From the NCBI RefSeq assembly GCF_000952685.1, contig NZ_JYHV01000018.1, positions 62,001 to 126,000 of the forward strand: a DNA stretch of 64,000 nucleotides, written 5' to 3'. Both the position numbers and the translations under genes were made by a program. This document shows positions 20,661 through 31,182 of the stretch, one piece after another; position 1 is the first letter of the stretch; every line of letters starts with the position of its first letter. The notes under the pieces were generated by a model, which was not told the origin of the DNA, ran no database searches, and saw only the letters and a program-made list of their open reading frames with translations. The DNA comes from Stutzerimonas stutzeri. Lineage in GTDB: Bacteria; Pseudomonadota; Gammaproteobacteria; Pseudomonadales; Pseudomonadaceae.

Positions 20661-23600
20661 ATGAATTTTTCTCAGTTCTTCATTCAGCGGCCAATCTTCG
20701 CTGCGGTGCTGTCGCTGATCATCCTGATCGGTGGCGCCATCTCGCTGTTTCAGCTGCCGATCAGCGAATACCCCGAAGTCGTTCCACCCACCGTCGTGGT
20801 GCGTGCGAACTTCCCCGGCGCCAACCCCAAGGTGATCGGCGAAACCGTCGCCTCGCCGCTGGAGCAGGCCATCACCGGCGTCGAGGGCATGCTCTATATG
20901 TCCTCCCAGGCGACCGCCGACGGCAAATTGACCTTGACCGTCACCTTCGCCCTCGGCACCGACCTGGACAACGCCCAGGTGCAGGTACAGAACCGCGTGA
21001 CCCGCACCATGCCGACGCTGCCGACCGAAGTACAGCGCCTCGGCGTAACGGTGGACAAGGCCTCGCCGGACCTGACCATGGTGGTCCACCTGACCTCGCC
21101 TGACGAACGCTACGACATGCTCTACCTGTCCAACTACGCGGCGCTCAACGTCAAGGACGAGCTGGCGCGACTGGACGGTATCGGTGACGTGCAGCTGTTC
21201 GGTATGGGCGATTACTCGCTGCGCGTCTGGCTGGACCCGAACAAGGTGGCCTCGCGCAATCTAACCGCGTCCGACGTGGTCAACGCGATCCGCGAGCAGA
21301 ACCGCCAGGTCGCTGCCGGCTCGCTCGGGGCACCACCGGCACCGGGCGCGACCGACTTTCAGCTGTCGATCAATACCCAGGGCCGTCTGGTCAACGAAGA
21401 GGAATTCGAGAACATCATCATTCGTGCCGGCGAAGACGGCTCGATCACCCGCCTGCGCGACATCGCGCGCGTCGAGCTGGGCTCCAGCCAGTACGCCTTG
21501 CGTTCGCTGCTCAACAACCAGCCGGCCGTGGCCATCCCGGTATTTCAGCGTCCGGGCTCCAATGCCATCGCGATCTCTGACGCCGTGCGTGCGCGCATGG
21601 CCGAGTTGAAGAAAGATTTCCCGGAAGGCGTGGATTACGAGATCGTTTACGATCCGACCATTTTCGTGCGTGGATCCATCGAGGCGGTGGTGCACACCCT
21701 GCTTGAAGCCCTCGTACTGGTAGTGCTGGTCGTTATCCTGTTCCTGCAGACCTGGCGTGCCTCGATCATCCCGCTGGCCGCCGTGCCGGTATCGCTGATC
21801 GGTACCTTCGCCGTAATGCACATGCTCGGCTTTTCGCTGAACGCACTGTCGCTGTTCGGGCTGGTGCTGGCGATCGGGATCGTGGTGGACGATGCCATCG
21901 TCGTGGTGGAAAACGTCGAACGTAACATCGGCCTCGGCAAGTCTCCGGTCGAAGCCACCAAACAGGCCATGAAGGAGGTCACCGGGCCGATCATCGCCAC
22001 AGCGCTGGTGCTCTGCGCGGTGTTCATCCCGACGGCGTTCATTTCCGGCCTGACCGGGCAGTTCTACCAACAGTTCGCACTGACCATCGCGATCTCCACG
22101 GTGATCTCGGCGTTCAACTCGCTGACCCTGTCGCCGGCATTGGCCGCAGTCCTGCTGCGTCACCACGACGCTCCGAAAGACGGCTTCTCGCGCTTGCTGG
22201 ACAAGCTGTTCGGCGGCTGGCTGTTCGGCCCGTTCAACCGCGTGTTCGAGCGCGCCAGTCACGGCTATGTCGGGGCGGTAAGGCGCATCCTGCGTGGCAG
22301 CGGCATCGCGTTGGTGGTCTACGTCGGCCTGGTCGCTCTTGGTTACATGGGCTTCGCCAATACCCCGACCGGTTTCGTGCCCCCTCAGGACAAGCAGTAC
22401 CTGGTGGCCTTCGCGCAGCTGCCCGATGCCGCCACCCTCGACCGTACCGAGGATGTGATCAAGCAAATGTCGGAAATCGCCGGCAAACACCCTGGTGTGG
22501 CGAACACCGTCGCCTTCCCCGGCCTGTCGATCAACGGTTTCACCAACAGCCCGAACAGCGGGATCGTCTTCGTCACCCTGAAGGATTTCGATCAGCGCAA
22601 GGAGCCGAACATGTCGGCCGGGGCCATCGCCGGTGAGCTGAACGGTCAGTTCGCGGGCATTCAGGAAGCGTATCTCGCGATCTTCCCGCCGCCTCCCGTG
22701 CAGGGGCTGGGCACCATCGGCGGCTTCCGGGTGCAGGTGCAGGACCGCGGAAATCTCGGTTACGAGGAGCTCTACAAGCAGGTGCAGAACGTTCTCGCCA
22801 AGAGCGCCGACTATCCGGAACTGGCCGGGCTGTTCACCAGCTATCAGGTCAACGTGCCGCAGGTGGACGCCGACATCGACCGCGAGAAGGCCAAGACCCA
22901 CGGCGTACCGATCGATGAGATCTTCGACACCATGCAGGTCTACCTCGGCTCGCTGTATGCCAACGACTTCAACCGCTTCGGCCGTACCTACCAGGTCAAC
23001 GTCCAAGCCGACCAGAAGTTCCGCCTGGCACCCGAGCAGATCGGCCAGCTGAAGGTGCGCAACAACCGCGGCGAGATGGTGCCGCTGTCGACCTTCGTCA
23101 AAGTCAGCGATAGCGCCGGCCCCGACCGGGTCATGCACTACAACGGTTTCCTCACCGCTGAAATCAATGGCGCCGCGGCACCGGGCTACAGCTCCGGCCA
23201 GGCGGAGGCCGCGATGGAGCGCCTGCTGAAGGCCGAACTGCCCAACGGCATGAGCTATGAATGGACCGAGCTGACCTACCAACAGATTCTGGCGGGCAAC
23301 ACGGCAGTCTTCGTCTTCCCGCTCTGCGTGCTGCTGGCCTTCCTGGTGCTGGCTGCGCAATACGAGAGCTGGAGCCTGCCGCTGGCGGTGATCCTGATTG
23401 TGCCCATGACCCTGCTGTCGGCGATCACCGGCGTGATTCTGTCCGGTGGCGACAACAACGTGTTCACCCAGATCGGACTGATCGTGCTGGTCGGACTGGC
23501 GTGCAAGAACGCGATCCTCATCGTCGAGTTCGCCAAGGACAAACAGGAAGAAGGCATGGACCGTCTGGCCGCTGTGCTGGAGGCCTGCCGGTTGCGGCTG

Positions 23601-23831
23601 CGGCCAATCCTGATGACCAGCTTCGCCTTCATCATGGGCGTGGTGCCGCTGGTGTTGTCCTCCGGCGCGGGCGCTGAGATGCGTCATGCCATGGGTGTCG
23701 CGGTGTTCAGCGGGATGCTCGGCGTGACCTTCTTCGGGCTGCTGTTGACCCCGGTGTTCTACCTGGTGATTCGCGCCTTCGTTGAGAAGCGCGAGGAGAA
23801 AAAGGCTGTACTGAAGGAGTCCCATGCATGA
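20661..23831 (+). CDS. mexF: RND efflux inner-membrane transporter MexF
   Basis: HAE-1 family proton-driven drug exporter of 1056 residues (MexF 1062). The start MNFSQFFIQRPIFA at 20661 is the family N-terminus; an earlier in-frame codon at 20586 is not used. Twelve membrane helices are expected, with two large periplasmic loops after helices 1 and 7. The helix-4 proton-relay motif GIVVDDAIVVVENVER contains the paired Asp residues. In P. aeruginosa the pump exports chloramphenicol, fluoroquinolones and quinolone-signal precursors; the substrate range here is inferred. It overlaps oprN by four bases. Confidence 0.95.
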   Translation: MNFSQFFIQRPIFAAVLSLIILIGGAISLFQLPISEYPEVVPPTVVVRANFPGANPKVIGETVASPLEQAITGVEGMLYMSSQATADGKLTLTVTFALGTDLDNAQVQVQNRVTRTMPTLPTEVQRLGVTVDKASPDLTMVVHLTSPDERYDMLYLSNYAALNVKDELARLDGIGDVQLFGMGDYSLRVWLDPNKVASRNLTASDVVNAIREQNRQVAAGSLGAPPAPGATDFQLSINTQGRLVNEEEFENIIIRAGEDGSITRLRDIARVELGSSQYALRSLLNNQPAVAIPVFQRPGSNAIAISDAVRARMAELKKDFPEGVDYEIVYDPTIFVRGSIEAVVHTLLEALVLVVLVVILFLQTWRASIIPLAAVPVSLIGTFAVMHMLGFSLNALSLFGLVLAIGIVVDDAIVVVENVERNIGLGKSPVEATKQAMKEVTGPIIATALVLCAVFIPTAFISGLTGQFYQQFALTIAISTVISAFNSLTLSPALAAVLLRHHDAPKDGFSRLLDKLFGGWLFGPFNRVFERASHGYVGAVRRILRGSGIALVVYVGLVALGYMGFANTPTGFVPPQDKQYLVAFAQLPDAATLDRTEDVIKQMSEIAGKHPGVANTVAFPGLSINGFTNSPNSGIVFVTLKDFDQRKEPNMSAGAIAGELNGQFAGIQEAYLAIFPPPPVQGLGTIGGFRVQVQDRGNLGYEELYKQVQNVLAKSADYPELAGLFTSYQVNVPQVDADIDREKAKTHGVPIDEIFDTMQVYLGSLYANDFNRFGRTYQVNVQADQKFRLAPEQIGQLKVRNNRGEMVPLSTFVKVSDSAGPDRVMHYNGFLTAEINGAAAPGYSSGQAEAAMERLLKAELPNGMSYEWTELTYQQILAGNTAVFVFPLCVLLAFLVLAAQYESWSLPLAVILIVPMTLLSAITGVILSGGDNNVFTQIGLIVLVGLACKNAILIVEFAKDKQEEGMDRLAAVLEACRLRLRPILMTSFAFIMGVVPLVLSSGAGAEMRHAMGVAVFSGMLGVTFFGLLLTPVFYLVIRAFVEKREEKKAVLKESHA

Positions 23832-25231
23832 AAGCTGTCTTACTGCTTGCCGCGATCTTCACCTTGAGCGCGTGCGCCGTCGGCCCGGATTACCGGACGC
23901 CCGAAACGGCTCCAGCCAAGATTGAGCGAGCCAACGCCGAGGGTTTCGACCGCTCGCGCTTCGAATCCGCCTGGTGGCGTCAGTTCGACGACTCGACACT
24001 CGATGCGCTGGTCGGCGAGGCATTGTCGGAGAACCGCGAGTTGCGCATCGCCTTCGCCAGGTTACGCGCGGCGCGGTCGATTCGTGATGACGCGGCCAAT
24101 GATCGTTTCCCGACCGTGACTGCCGGTGCCAGCGCCGAGTACGGCAAGGCTCAGCAGCCGGGTACTAGCGAGGAACGTAGCAATATCGAGCGTTACGATC
24201 TGGGTCTGGACATGGCCTGGGAGCTGGATCTGTTCGGGCGCATCCAACGCCGCATCGAGTCCAGCGAGGCACAAAGCGAGGCCGCAGAAGCCGAGCTCTA
24301 TCAGCTACAGGTCAGCCTGATCGCCGAACTGGTGGATGCCTATGGCCAACTGCGTGGTGCGCAGCTGCGCGAGCGTATCGCCCGGGAAAACCTCGCCAAT
24401 CAACGCGAGTCGCATCAACTGACCGAGCAGCTGCGCGAAGCCGGTATGGGCAGCGAATTGGATGTGTTGCGTGCCGATGCTCGTTTGGCCGCCACCGAAG
24501 CCAGCTTGCCGCAACTGCAAGCGACACAGACCCGCGCGCGCAATCGCATCGCCACCCTCCTCGGCCAGCGTCCGGAGCAACTCAGTGTCGACCTTTCGCC
24601 TCGCAAGCTGCCGGCAATAGCCAAGGCATTGCCGATCGGCGATCCCGGCGAACTGCTGCGCCGCCGCCCGGACATTCTTTCCGCCGAACGGCAACTGGCG
24701 GCCGCCACCGCTAACGTCGGCGTGGCGACGGCCGATCTGTTCCCGCGGGTAAGCCTGTCGGGCTTCCTTGGGTTCATTGCAGGTCGTGGCTCGCAGATCG
24801 GCTCGAGCGCTGCACAAGCCTGGGGGGTGGCGCCGAGCATCAGCTGGGCGGCATTCGACATGGGCAGCGTCCGGGCTCGCTTGCGCGGTGCCGAAGCGGA
24901 TGCCGAAGGCGCGTTGGCGAACTACGAGCAACAAGTTCTGCTCGCGCTGGAAGAATCGGAAAATGCGTTCAGTGACTATGCCCGTGCTCAGGAGCGGCTG
25001 CTGGCGTTGTTACGCCAATCCAGCGCCAGCCGCGCTGCTGCGCAACAGGCGCAGATTCGCTACCGGGAAGGCACCGTGGACTTCCTGGTGCTATTGGATG
25101 CCGAGCGTGAGCGCCTCACCGCCGAGGACGCCCAAGCGCTGGCCGAAGTGGATCTGTACCGTGGAATCGTCGCGCTTTATAAAGCGCTGGGCGGCGGCTG
25201 GCAGCTGGCAGCTGGCCAGCGGTTGACCTGA
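23828..25231 (+). CDS. oprN: Outer-membrane efflux channel OprN
   Basis: TolC-like outer-membrane factor of 467 residues (OprN 472). The lipoprotein signal has the lipobox LSACAVGPDY, followed by two OEP domains made of long helices and short beta strands. It starts inside the last codons of mexF. It completes the tripartite MexEF-OprN pump. A 12-bp perfect hairpin follows the stop. Confidence 0.92.
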   Translation: MKAVLLLAAIFTLSACAVGPDYRTPETAPAKIERANAEGFDRSRFESAWWRQFDDSTLDALVGEALSENRELRIAFARLRAARSIRDDAANDRFPTVTAGASAEYGKAQQPGTSEERSNIERYDLGLDMAWELDLFGRIQRRIESSEAQSEAAEAELYQLQVSLIAELVDAYGQLRGAQLRERIARENLANQRESHQLTEQLREAGMGSELDVLRADARLAATEASLPQLQATQTRARNRIATLLGQRPEQLSVDLSPRKLPAIAKALPIGDPGELLRRRPDILSAERQLAAATANVGVATADLFPRVSLSGFLGFIAGRGSQIGSSAAQAWGVAPSISWAAFDMGSVRARLRGAEADAEGALANYEQQVLLALEESENAFSDYARAQERLLALLRQSSASRAAAQQAQIRYREGTVDFLVLLDAERERLTAEDAQALAEVDLYRGIVALYKALGGGWQLAAGQRLT

Positions 25232-25234
25232 AAC

Positions 25235-25264
25235 AGCTCTGCGCCGTTGCTTCGGCGCAGAGCT
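25235..25264 (+). terminator. Hairpin after oprN
   Basis: AGCTCTGCGCCG (25235-25246) pairs perfectly with CGGCGCAGAGCT (25253-25264) around a six-base loop, four bases after the oprN stop. There is no T run downstream, so it may end transcription weakly or protect the 3' end of the mRNA. Confidence 0.6.
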
Positions 25265-25363
25265 GCGAGGCAAGCGGCAAACTGTGATCCATGCCCGCTC
25301 CCGTTCATCCAATCATGAATTTTGCGAGAAAGCGCTTTAGGTGGTTCGGCTTATTTGGCATAA

Positions 25364-26425
<1,062 letters not shown>

Positions 26426-26438
26426 TCGAGCACAGCAG

Positions 26439-26468
26439 AAAAAACCAGGCCTCGGCCTGGTTTTTTTT
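26439..26468. terminator. Bidirectional intrinsic terminator
   Basis: The stem CCAGGC (26445-26450) and GCCTGG (26455-26460) around CTCG is flanked by six A on the left and eight T on the right. It therefore works on both strands, ending both the dctP-like gene and the convergent mux operon. Confidence 0.9.
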
Positions 26469-26478
26469 CGCCTGGTGA

Positions 26479-27939
26479 TTATTGCGGATCCAGCTCGGTA
26501 TCCAGTTGCTGGATGTCCCAGCCGCCACCCAGCGCCGCGATCAGCTGCACGCTGGCGGTCAAGCGATCGCCCAGTAATGTCAGATTGGTGCGCTCGTTGT
26601 TCAGCGCGGTGGTCTGCACCGTTGCCACGCTGAGGAAGTCGACGGTCCCGGCGCGATACTGGTTTTCGATCAGCCTTAGTGACTCTTGCGCCGCCTCCAG
26701 TGCTTCGCGCTGTACAACTGCTTCCTCGGCCAGCACACGCAGTTGCACAAGGCTGTCCTCGACCTCGCGGAAGCTGTCGAGCACGGTCTGCCGATAGGTA
26801 GCCACTGTCTGGTCATAGCTGGCTTCGGCCTGTTCCAGTTCGGCGCGACGTGCGCCGAAGTCGAGCACGGTCAGCGCGAGTTGCGGGCCCAGCGACCAGA
26901 AGCGATTGGGTAGGCTGATCAGGTTGCTGAAGCTGCTGTTTCGATAGCCGCCGCTGGCACTGAGGGTCAGGTCCGGATACCAGGCCGCTTCGGCCACGCC
27001 AATCTGCGCATTGGCGGCCATCACCTGACGCTCGGCCGAGGCGATGTCCGGACGGCGCTCCAGCAATTGCGATGGCAACGCCAGCGGCACGTCGGGCAAC
27101 TGTGGAATATCGCGGCGCTCGGCGATGTTCAGTTCCGACGGTGGCACTCCGATCAGCACCGCAATAGCGTGCTCCATCTGCGCGCGCTGCCAACGCAAGT
27201 CGATGGCCTGCGCCTGGGTACTTTTCAGTTGCGTTCGTGCCTGGCTGACATCCGATCTAGGTACGATGCCGGCCTGGTACTGGTTGTCTGTCAGACGCAG
27301 GGAGCGCGCGTACGCCGCGACCGTCTGATCGAGCAAGCGCTGCTGCTCGTCCATTACGCGTAGCTGCAGATAGGTCTGTACCAGCTCGGACTGCAGGCTC
27401 AAGCGAACCGCGGCCAGGTCCGCCGCGCTGGCTTGCATGTCGGCGCGATTGGCTTCCAGATTGCGCCGCAGCCGGCCCCATATATCCAGTTCCCAGGATG
27501 CATCGAGCCCTACTTCATAGCTTTCGCTCACCCCGCTGCTACCAATGCCCGTTTGCGTGCTGCTGGTTGAACTGCCCTGTCCACCTCGCGATACGCCGCC
27601 ACTGGCCCCAACCACTGGAAACAGCTGCGAACGCGCGCCACGCACCAGCGCGCGTGCCTGTCGATATTGCGCCTCGGCGGCAGCCAGATTTTGGTTGGAG
27701 ACGTTCAGCCGCCCGACCAGCGCGTTCAGCTCGGCATCGCCGTAGAGCGTCCACCAATCGCCGCGTTGCAATACATCAGACGGAGTCGCGCTCTTCCAAC
27801 CTTCGGCCTGTTTGAATGCTGCAGCCAGCGGCAGCTCAGGGCGCTGGTAGTCGGGGCCCAGGGTGCAGGCGCCCAGCGAAAACGCCATCACGAAGAGGGC
27901 CAGCGGGCGCACGGAATACTTCGAACACAACGAGGTCAT
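26479..27939 (-). CDS. opmB: Outer-membrane efflux lipoprotein OpmB-like
   Basis: TolC/OprM-type outer-membrane channel of 486 residues. The lipobox is LGACTLGPDYQRP, followed by two OEP repeats. It starts four bases inside the end of muxC and is the last gene of a muxA-muxB-muxC-opmB array on the minus strand, the same order as PA2528-PA2525 of P. aeruginosa. The C-terminus is acidic and ends ten bases from the shared terminator. Confidence 0.9.
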   Translation of the reverse strand: MTSLCSKYSVRPLALFVMAFSLGACTLGPDYQRPELPLAAAFKQAEGWKSATPSDVLQRGDWWTLYGDAELNALVGRLNVSNQNLAAAEAQYRQARALVRGARSQLFPVVGASGGVSRGGQGSSTSSTQTGIGSSGVSESYEVGLDASWELDIWGRLRRNLEANRADMQASAADLAAVRLSLQSELVQTYLQLRVMDEQQRLLDQTVAAYARSLRLTDNQYQAGIVPRSDVSQARTQLKSTQAQAIDLRWQRAQMEHAIAVLIGVPPSELNIAERRDIPQLPDVPLALPSQLLERRPDIASAERQVMAANAQIGVAEAAWYPDLTLSASGGYRNSSFSNLISLPNRFWSLGPQLALTVLDFGARRAELEQAEASYDQTVATYRQTVLDSFREVEDSLVQLRVLAEEAVVQREALEAAQESLRLIENQYRAGTVDFLSVATVQTTALNNERTNLTLLGDRLTASVQLIAALGGGWDIQQLDTELDPQ

Positions 27940-30900
27940 AGCGGATTTTCCAGGGCGGCGTCGGTACGTATACCGCGCCAGCTATTGAAACGATGACGCG
28001 CCCGGTCCAGGTACAGGTAGACCACCGGCGTCGTGTAAAGCGTGAGCATCTGACTGAGCAACAAACCGCCGATGATGGTCAATCCCAGCGGTTGGCGCAT
28101 CTCGGCACCTTCCGCGCCGCCCAATAGCAAGGGCAACGCGCCGAGAATGGCCGCCATGGTGGTCATCAGGATCGGGCGGAAACGTAGCAAGCAGGCCCGG
28201 CGGATCGACTCGGCTGGGGACAGTCCATCGTTACGTTCGAACTGCAGGGCAAGGTCGATCATCAGAATCGCGTTCTTTTTCACCACACCAATCAGCAGGA
28301 ACAGTCCAAGCAGCGAGATGAGGCTGAACTCCTCTCGCGTCAGGATGATCGCCAACAGCGCGCCCACACCGGCCGAAGGCAGCGTGGACAGAATTGTCAG
28401 AGGGTGAATGTAGCTCTCGTAGAGAATGCCGAGCACGATGTACACCAACAGCAAAGCCCCCAGAATCATCAAGGGCTGGCTTTCCTGCGTGGACTTGAAC
28501 ACATCTCCGGTGCCGCCCAGGCGCCCCTGGACTTCGCTCGGCATGCCGATGGCGGCAACCGCTCGTTCGATGGCCCGTGTCGCCTGATCGAGGCTGACAT
28601 CGGGGGCCAGATCAAAGTCTATGTTCTCGGCGGCGAACTGCCCGTCATGGCTGACCCGGTCCTCTTCCAGGCTGCGTTCGTAACGTGCGAAGGCTGCCAG
28701 CGGAACACGCCGGCCATCGCTTGTGATCACCTGAATCTGCTCAAGCACTTCGGGATGCTGGGCGTAACGCGGATCGATTTCCATCACCACCTGATACTGA
28801 TTAAGCGATTCGTAAATGGTGGATATCTGCCGCTGGCTGAAGGAATTGTTGAGCAACGCGGTGACCGTGCTCATGTCGATACCGAGCCGCTTGGCGGCAT
28901 CGCGATCCACCTTCAGGCTGATCTGCTGTGCGCCCTCGCCTTCATTGGCATCGATGCTGGTAAGTTCCGGCAGCGCCTTCAGCGCTCGGGTGACCTGCGG
29001 CACCCAGGTGCGTAGATCGTCCAGGTCGCTGGCCAGCAGGTTGTAGGAGTACGCCGAGCTGCTCTGCCGACCGCCACCGAACTGCAGGTCCTGATCGGCC
29101 ATCAGGAACATGCGCCCGCCGGGCACTTTCGGCTGGTTCTTGCGAATCCGCTCGATCACTTTCTGTGCGGAGATCTTGCGCTCAGCCAGCGGTTTGAGCC
29201 GGACGATCATGAACGCATTGTTGATGCCGCCCTGGCCGCCGATGAAGCCCGCCACGCTTTCCACTCCTGGGTCGGCCAGCACCGCCTTGCGAAAGACTTC
29301 CATCTTCGGCTGCATGACCTGGAACGACAGCCCGTCGTCGCCGCGGATAAAGCCGGTCAGCTGGCCGGTATCCTGCTGTGGAAGGAAGGTTTTGGGAACC
29401 TGGATATACAGGAAGACATTGAGACCGATGGTCGCCAGCAAGGTAAAAAGCGTGATGCGGTGATGACGTAACGCCCATCCGAGGGACCGGTTGTAATGCC
29501 GCAACAGCCATTGGTGAGCGTCGTGGCTCCAACGATGCAGGCGGCCTTCGTGCTCAGGCTGATGTGGCTTTAGCCAGCGGGCGCAAAGCATGGGTGTTAG
29601 CGTCAGGGAGACCAGCAACGAGACCAGGATGGCGGCTGCCAAAGTGATGGAGAACTCGCGGAACAGCCGCTCCACGAGCCCGCCCATGAACAGGATCGAG
29701 ACGAACACCACCACCAGCGAGAGGTTCATCGACAAAAGGGTGAACCCTACCTCACGGGTGCCGATATAGGCCGCACGCATCGGCGGTACGCCTTCGTCGA
29801 TATGCCGCGCGATGTTTTCCAGCACCACGATGGCATCGTCCACCACAAGGCCTGCGGCCAGGATCAAGGCCATCAGCGACAGCACGTTGAGCGAGAAGCC
29901 GAACAGGTACATCACGGCAAACGTGCCGACCAATGATACCGGCACCGCCAGCGCCGGTATCAGTGCGGTACGCAACCTTCCCAGGAACAGAAACACCAGG
30001 ACGATGACCAGGCCCACCGCGATCAGCAGAGTCCGTTCGGCCTCGTGCAGCGTTGCGCGAATGACCGGCGAGCGGTCCATCGCCACCGCCATGTTGACGC
30101 TGCCAGGAACGATGGCCTGCAGTGCGGGCAGCTCGTTGCGAATGCCTTCGATGGTCTCGATGATGTTGGCGCCGGCCTGGCGATTGATCACCAGCAGCAC
30201 GGCCCGGTCGTTGTTGAAAAAACCGTCGTTGTAGCGATCCTCAACACCGTCGCGGACCTTGGCCACGTCGCTCAGGCGCAATGCCGCACCGTCTTGATAG
30301 CGAATGATCAGCGGCAGGTAGTCGGCCGCCTCGTGCAGCTGATCGTTGGCCTGCACCTGCCAGTGTCGATCATCGTCTTCGACCATGCCTTTGGGGCGGC
30401 GCACGTTGGCCGCAGCGATGGTCTGACGGACCTCGTCTAGGGACACACCGTATTGTTCCAGCTGCTGCGGCTGCAGCTCGACGCGCACCGCCGGCAGCGA
30501 ACTGCCACCAACCTGCACTTCGCCGACACCCGGAACCTGCGAAAGCTTCTGTGCCAAGATGGTCGAACCAATGTCGTAGAGCTGCCCCTTGTTCAGCACT
30601 TCGGAGGTCAGCGACAACACCATGATCGGTGCCTGGGCAGGATTGATCTTGCGATAGGTCGGCATGCTGCGCATACCGCTGGGCAGCAAGTTCCGTGAAG
30701 CATTGATCGCCGCTTGCACGTCTCGGGCAGCGCCATTGATATCGCGCTCGAGGTCGAACTGGATGATGATCCGCGTCGACCCCTGGCTGCTGCGGCTACT
30801 CATCTGGCTGACACCGGCAATGCTGCCCAGCGAGCGTTCCAGCGGCGTCGCCACGCTCGATGCCATGATTTCCGGGCTCGCCCCTGGCAGGCTGGCCTGC

Positions 30901-31040
30901 ACCGTGATGACCGGGAAATCCATGTTCGGGAGTGGCGACACCGGCAACAGCCCGAAGCTGACTCCGCCTAACAACAGGATCGCCAGACTCAGCAACATGG
31001 TCGCCACCGGGCGGGCGATGAAGGGCGCCGAGAGGTTCAT
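27936..31040 (-). CDS. muxC: RND efflux transporter MuxC (MdtC-like)
   Basis: HAE-1 RND transporter of 1034 residues, the second of two non-identical pump proteins that in MuxABC and MdtABC form a heterotrimer. The start MNLSAPFIARPVATM at 31040 matches the MdtC/MuxC N-terminus; an in-frame ATG at 31112 would add 24 unusual residues and is rejected. The helix-4 motif GLVVDDAIVVLENIARH has the proton-relay Asp pair. P. aeruginosa MuxABC-OpmB exports novobiocin, aztreonam and macrolides among others; the substrates here are inferred. Confidence 0.92.
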   Translation of the reverse strand: MNLSAPFIARPVATMLLSLAILLLGGVSFGLLPVSPLPNMDFPVITVQASLPGASPEIMASSVATPLERSLGSIAGVSQMSSRSSQGSTRIIIQFDLERDINGAARDVQAAINASRNLLPSGMRSMPTYRKINPAQAPIMVLSLTSEVLNKGQLYDIGSTILAQKLSQVPGVGEVQVGGSSLPAVRVELQPQQLEQYGVSLDEVRQTIAAANVRRPKGMVEDDDRHWQVQANDQLHEAADYLPLIIRYQDGAALRLSDVAKVRDGVEDRYNDGFFNNDRAVLLVINRQAGANIIETIEGIRNELPALQAIVPGSVNMAVAMDRSPVIRATLHEAERTLLIAVGLVIVLVFLFLGRLRTALIPALAVPVSLVGTFAVMYLFGFSLNVLSLMALILAAGLVVDDAIVVLENIARHIDEGVPPMRAAYIGTREVGFTLLSMNLSLVVVFVSILFMGGLVERLFREFSITLAAAILVSLLVSLTLTPMLCARWLKPHQPEHEGRLHRWSHDAHQWLLRHYNRSLGWALRHHRITLFTLLATIGLNVFLYIQVPKTFLPQQDTGQLTGFIRGDDGLSFQVMQPKMEVFRKAVLADPGVESVAGFIGGQGGINNAFMIVRLKPLAERKISAQKVIERIRKNQPKVPGGRMFLMADQDLQFGGGRQSSSAYSYNLLASDLDDLRTWVPQVTRALKALPELTSIDANEGEGAQQISLKVDRDAAKRLGIDMSTVTALLNNSFSQRQISTIYESLNQYQVVMEIDPRYAQHPEVLEQIQVITSDGRRVPLAAFARYERSLEEDRVSHDGQFAAENIDFDLAPDVSLDQATRAIERAVAAIGMPSEVQGRLGGTGDVFKSTQESQPLMILGALLLVYIVLGILYESYIHPLTILSTLPSAGVGALLAIILTREEFSLISLLGLFLLIGVVKKNAILMIDLALQFERNDGLSPAESIRRACLLRFRPILMTTMAAILGALPLLLGGAEGAEMRQPLGLTIIGGLLLSQMLTLYTTPVVYLYLDRARHRFNSWRGIRTDAALENPL

Positions 31041-31106
31041 GGATGCGAACCGGAAGCACGAAGCGAGAAGTGGGACGATAAACCGAAGCCCTGCCCGAGC
31101 CGATCC

Positions 31107-31127
31107 CTGCACCTAGGACGGGTGCAG
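31107..31127 (-). other. Hairpin in the muxB-muxC spacer
   Basis: CTGCACC (31107-31113) pairs perfectly with GGTGCAG (31121-31127) around a seven-base loop. It lies in the middle of the 142-bp spacer between the two pump genes. There is no T tract, so it is more likely an RNA-processing or translation-balancing structure than a terminator. Confidence 0.4.
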
Positions 31128-31182
31128 CCCATCCGAGAAATAGCCACGGGATCGCATAGCGGTGCTGGCCGAATGTTGCCGG

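Noticed and set aside
21261..23825. Long minus-strand open frame of about 850 codons opposite mexF
   Set aside because: It is antisense to a clear RND gene, is rich in His, Gln, Asp and Arg as expected for a high-GC shadow frame, and has no recognisable family or ribosome binding site.
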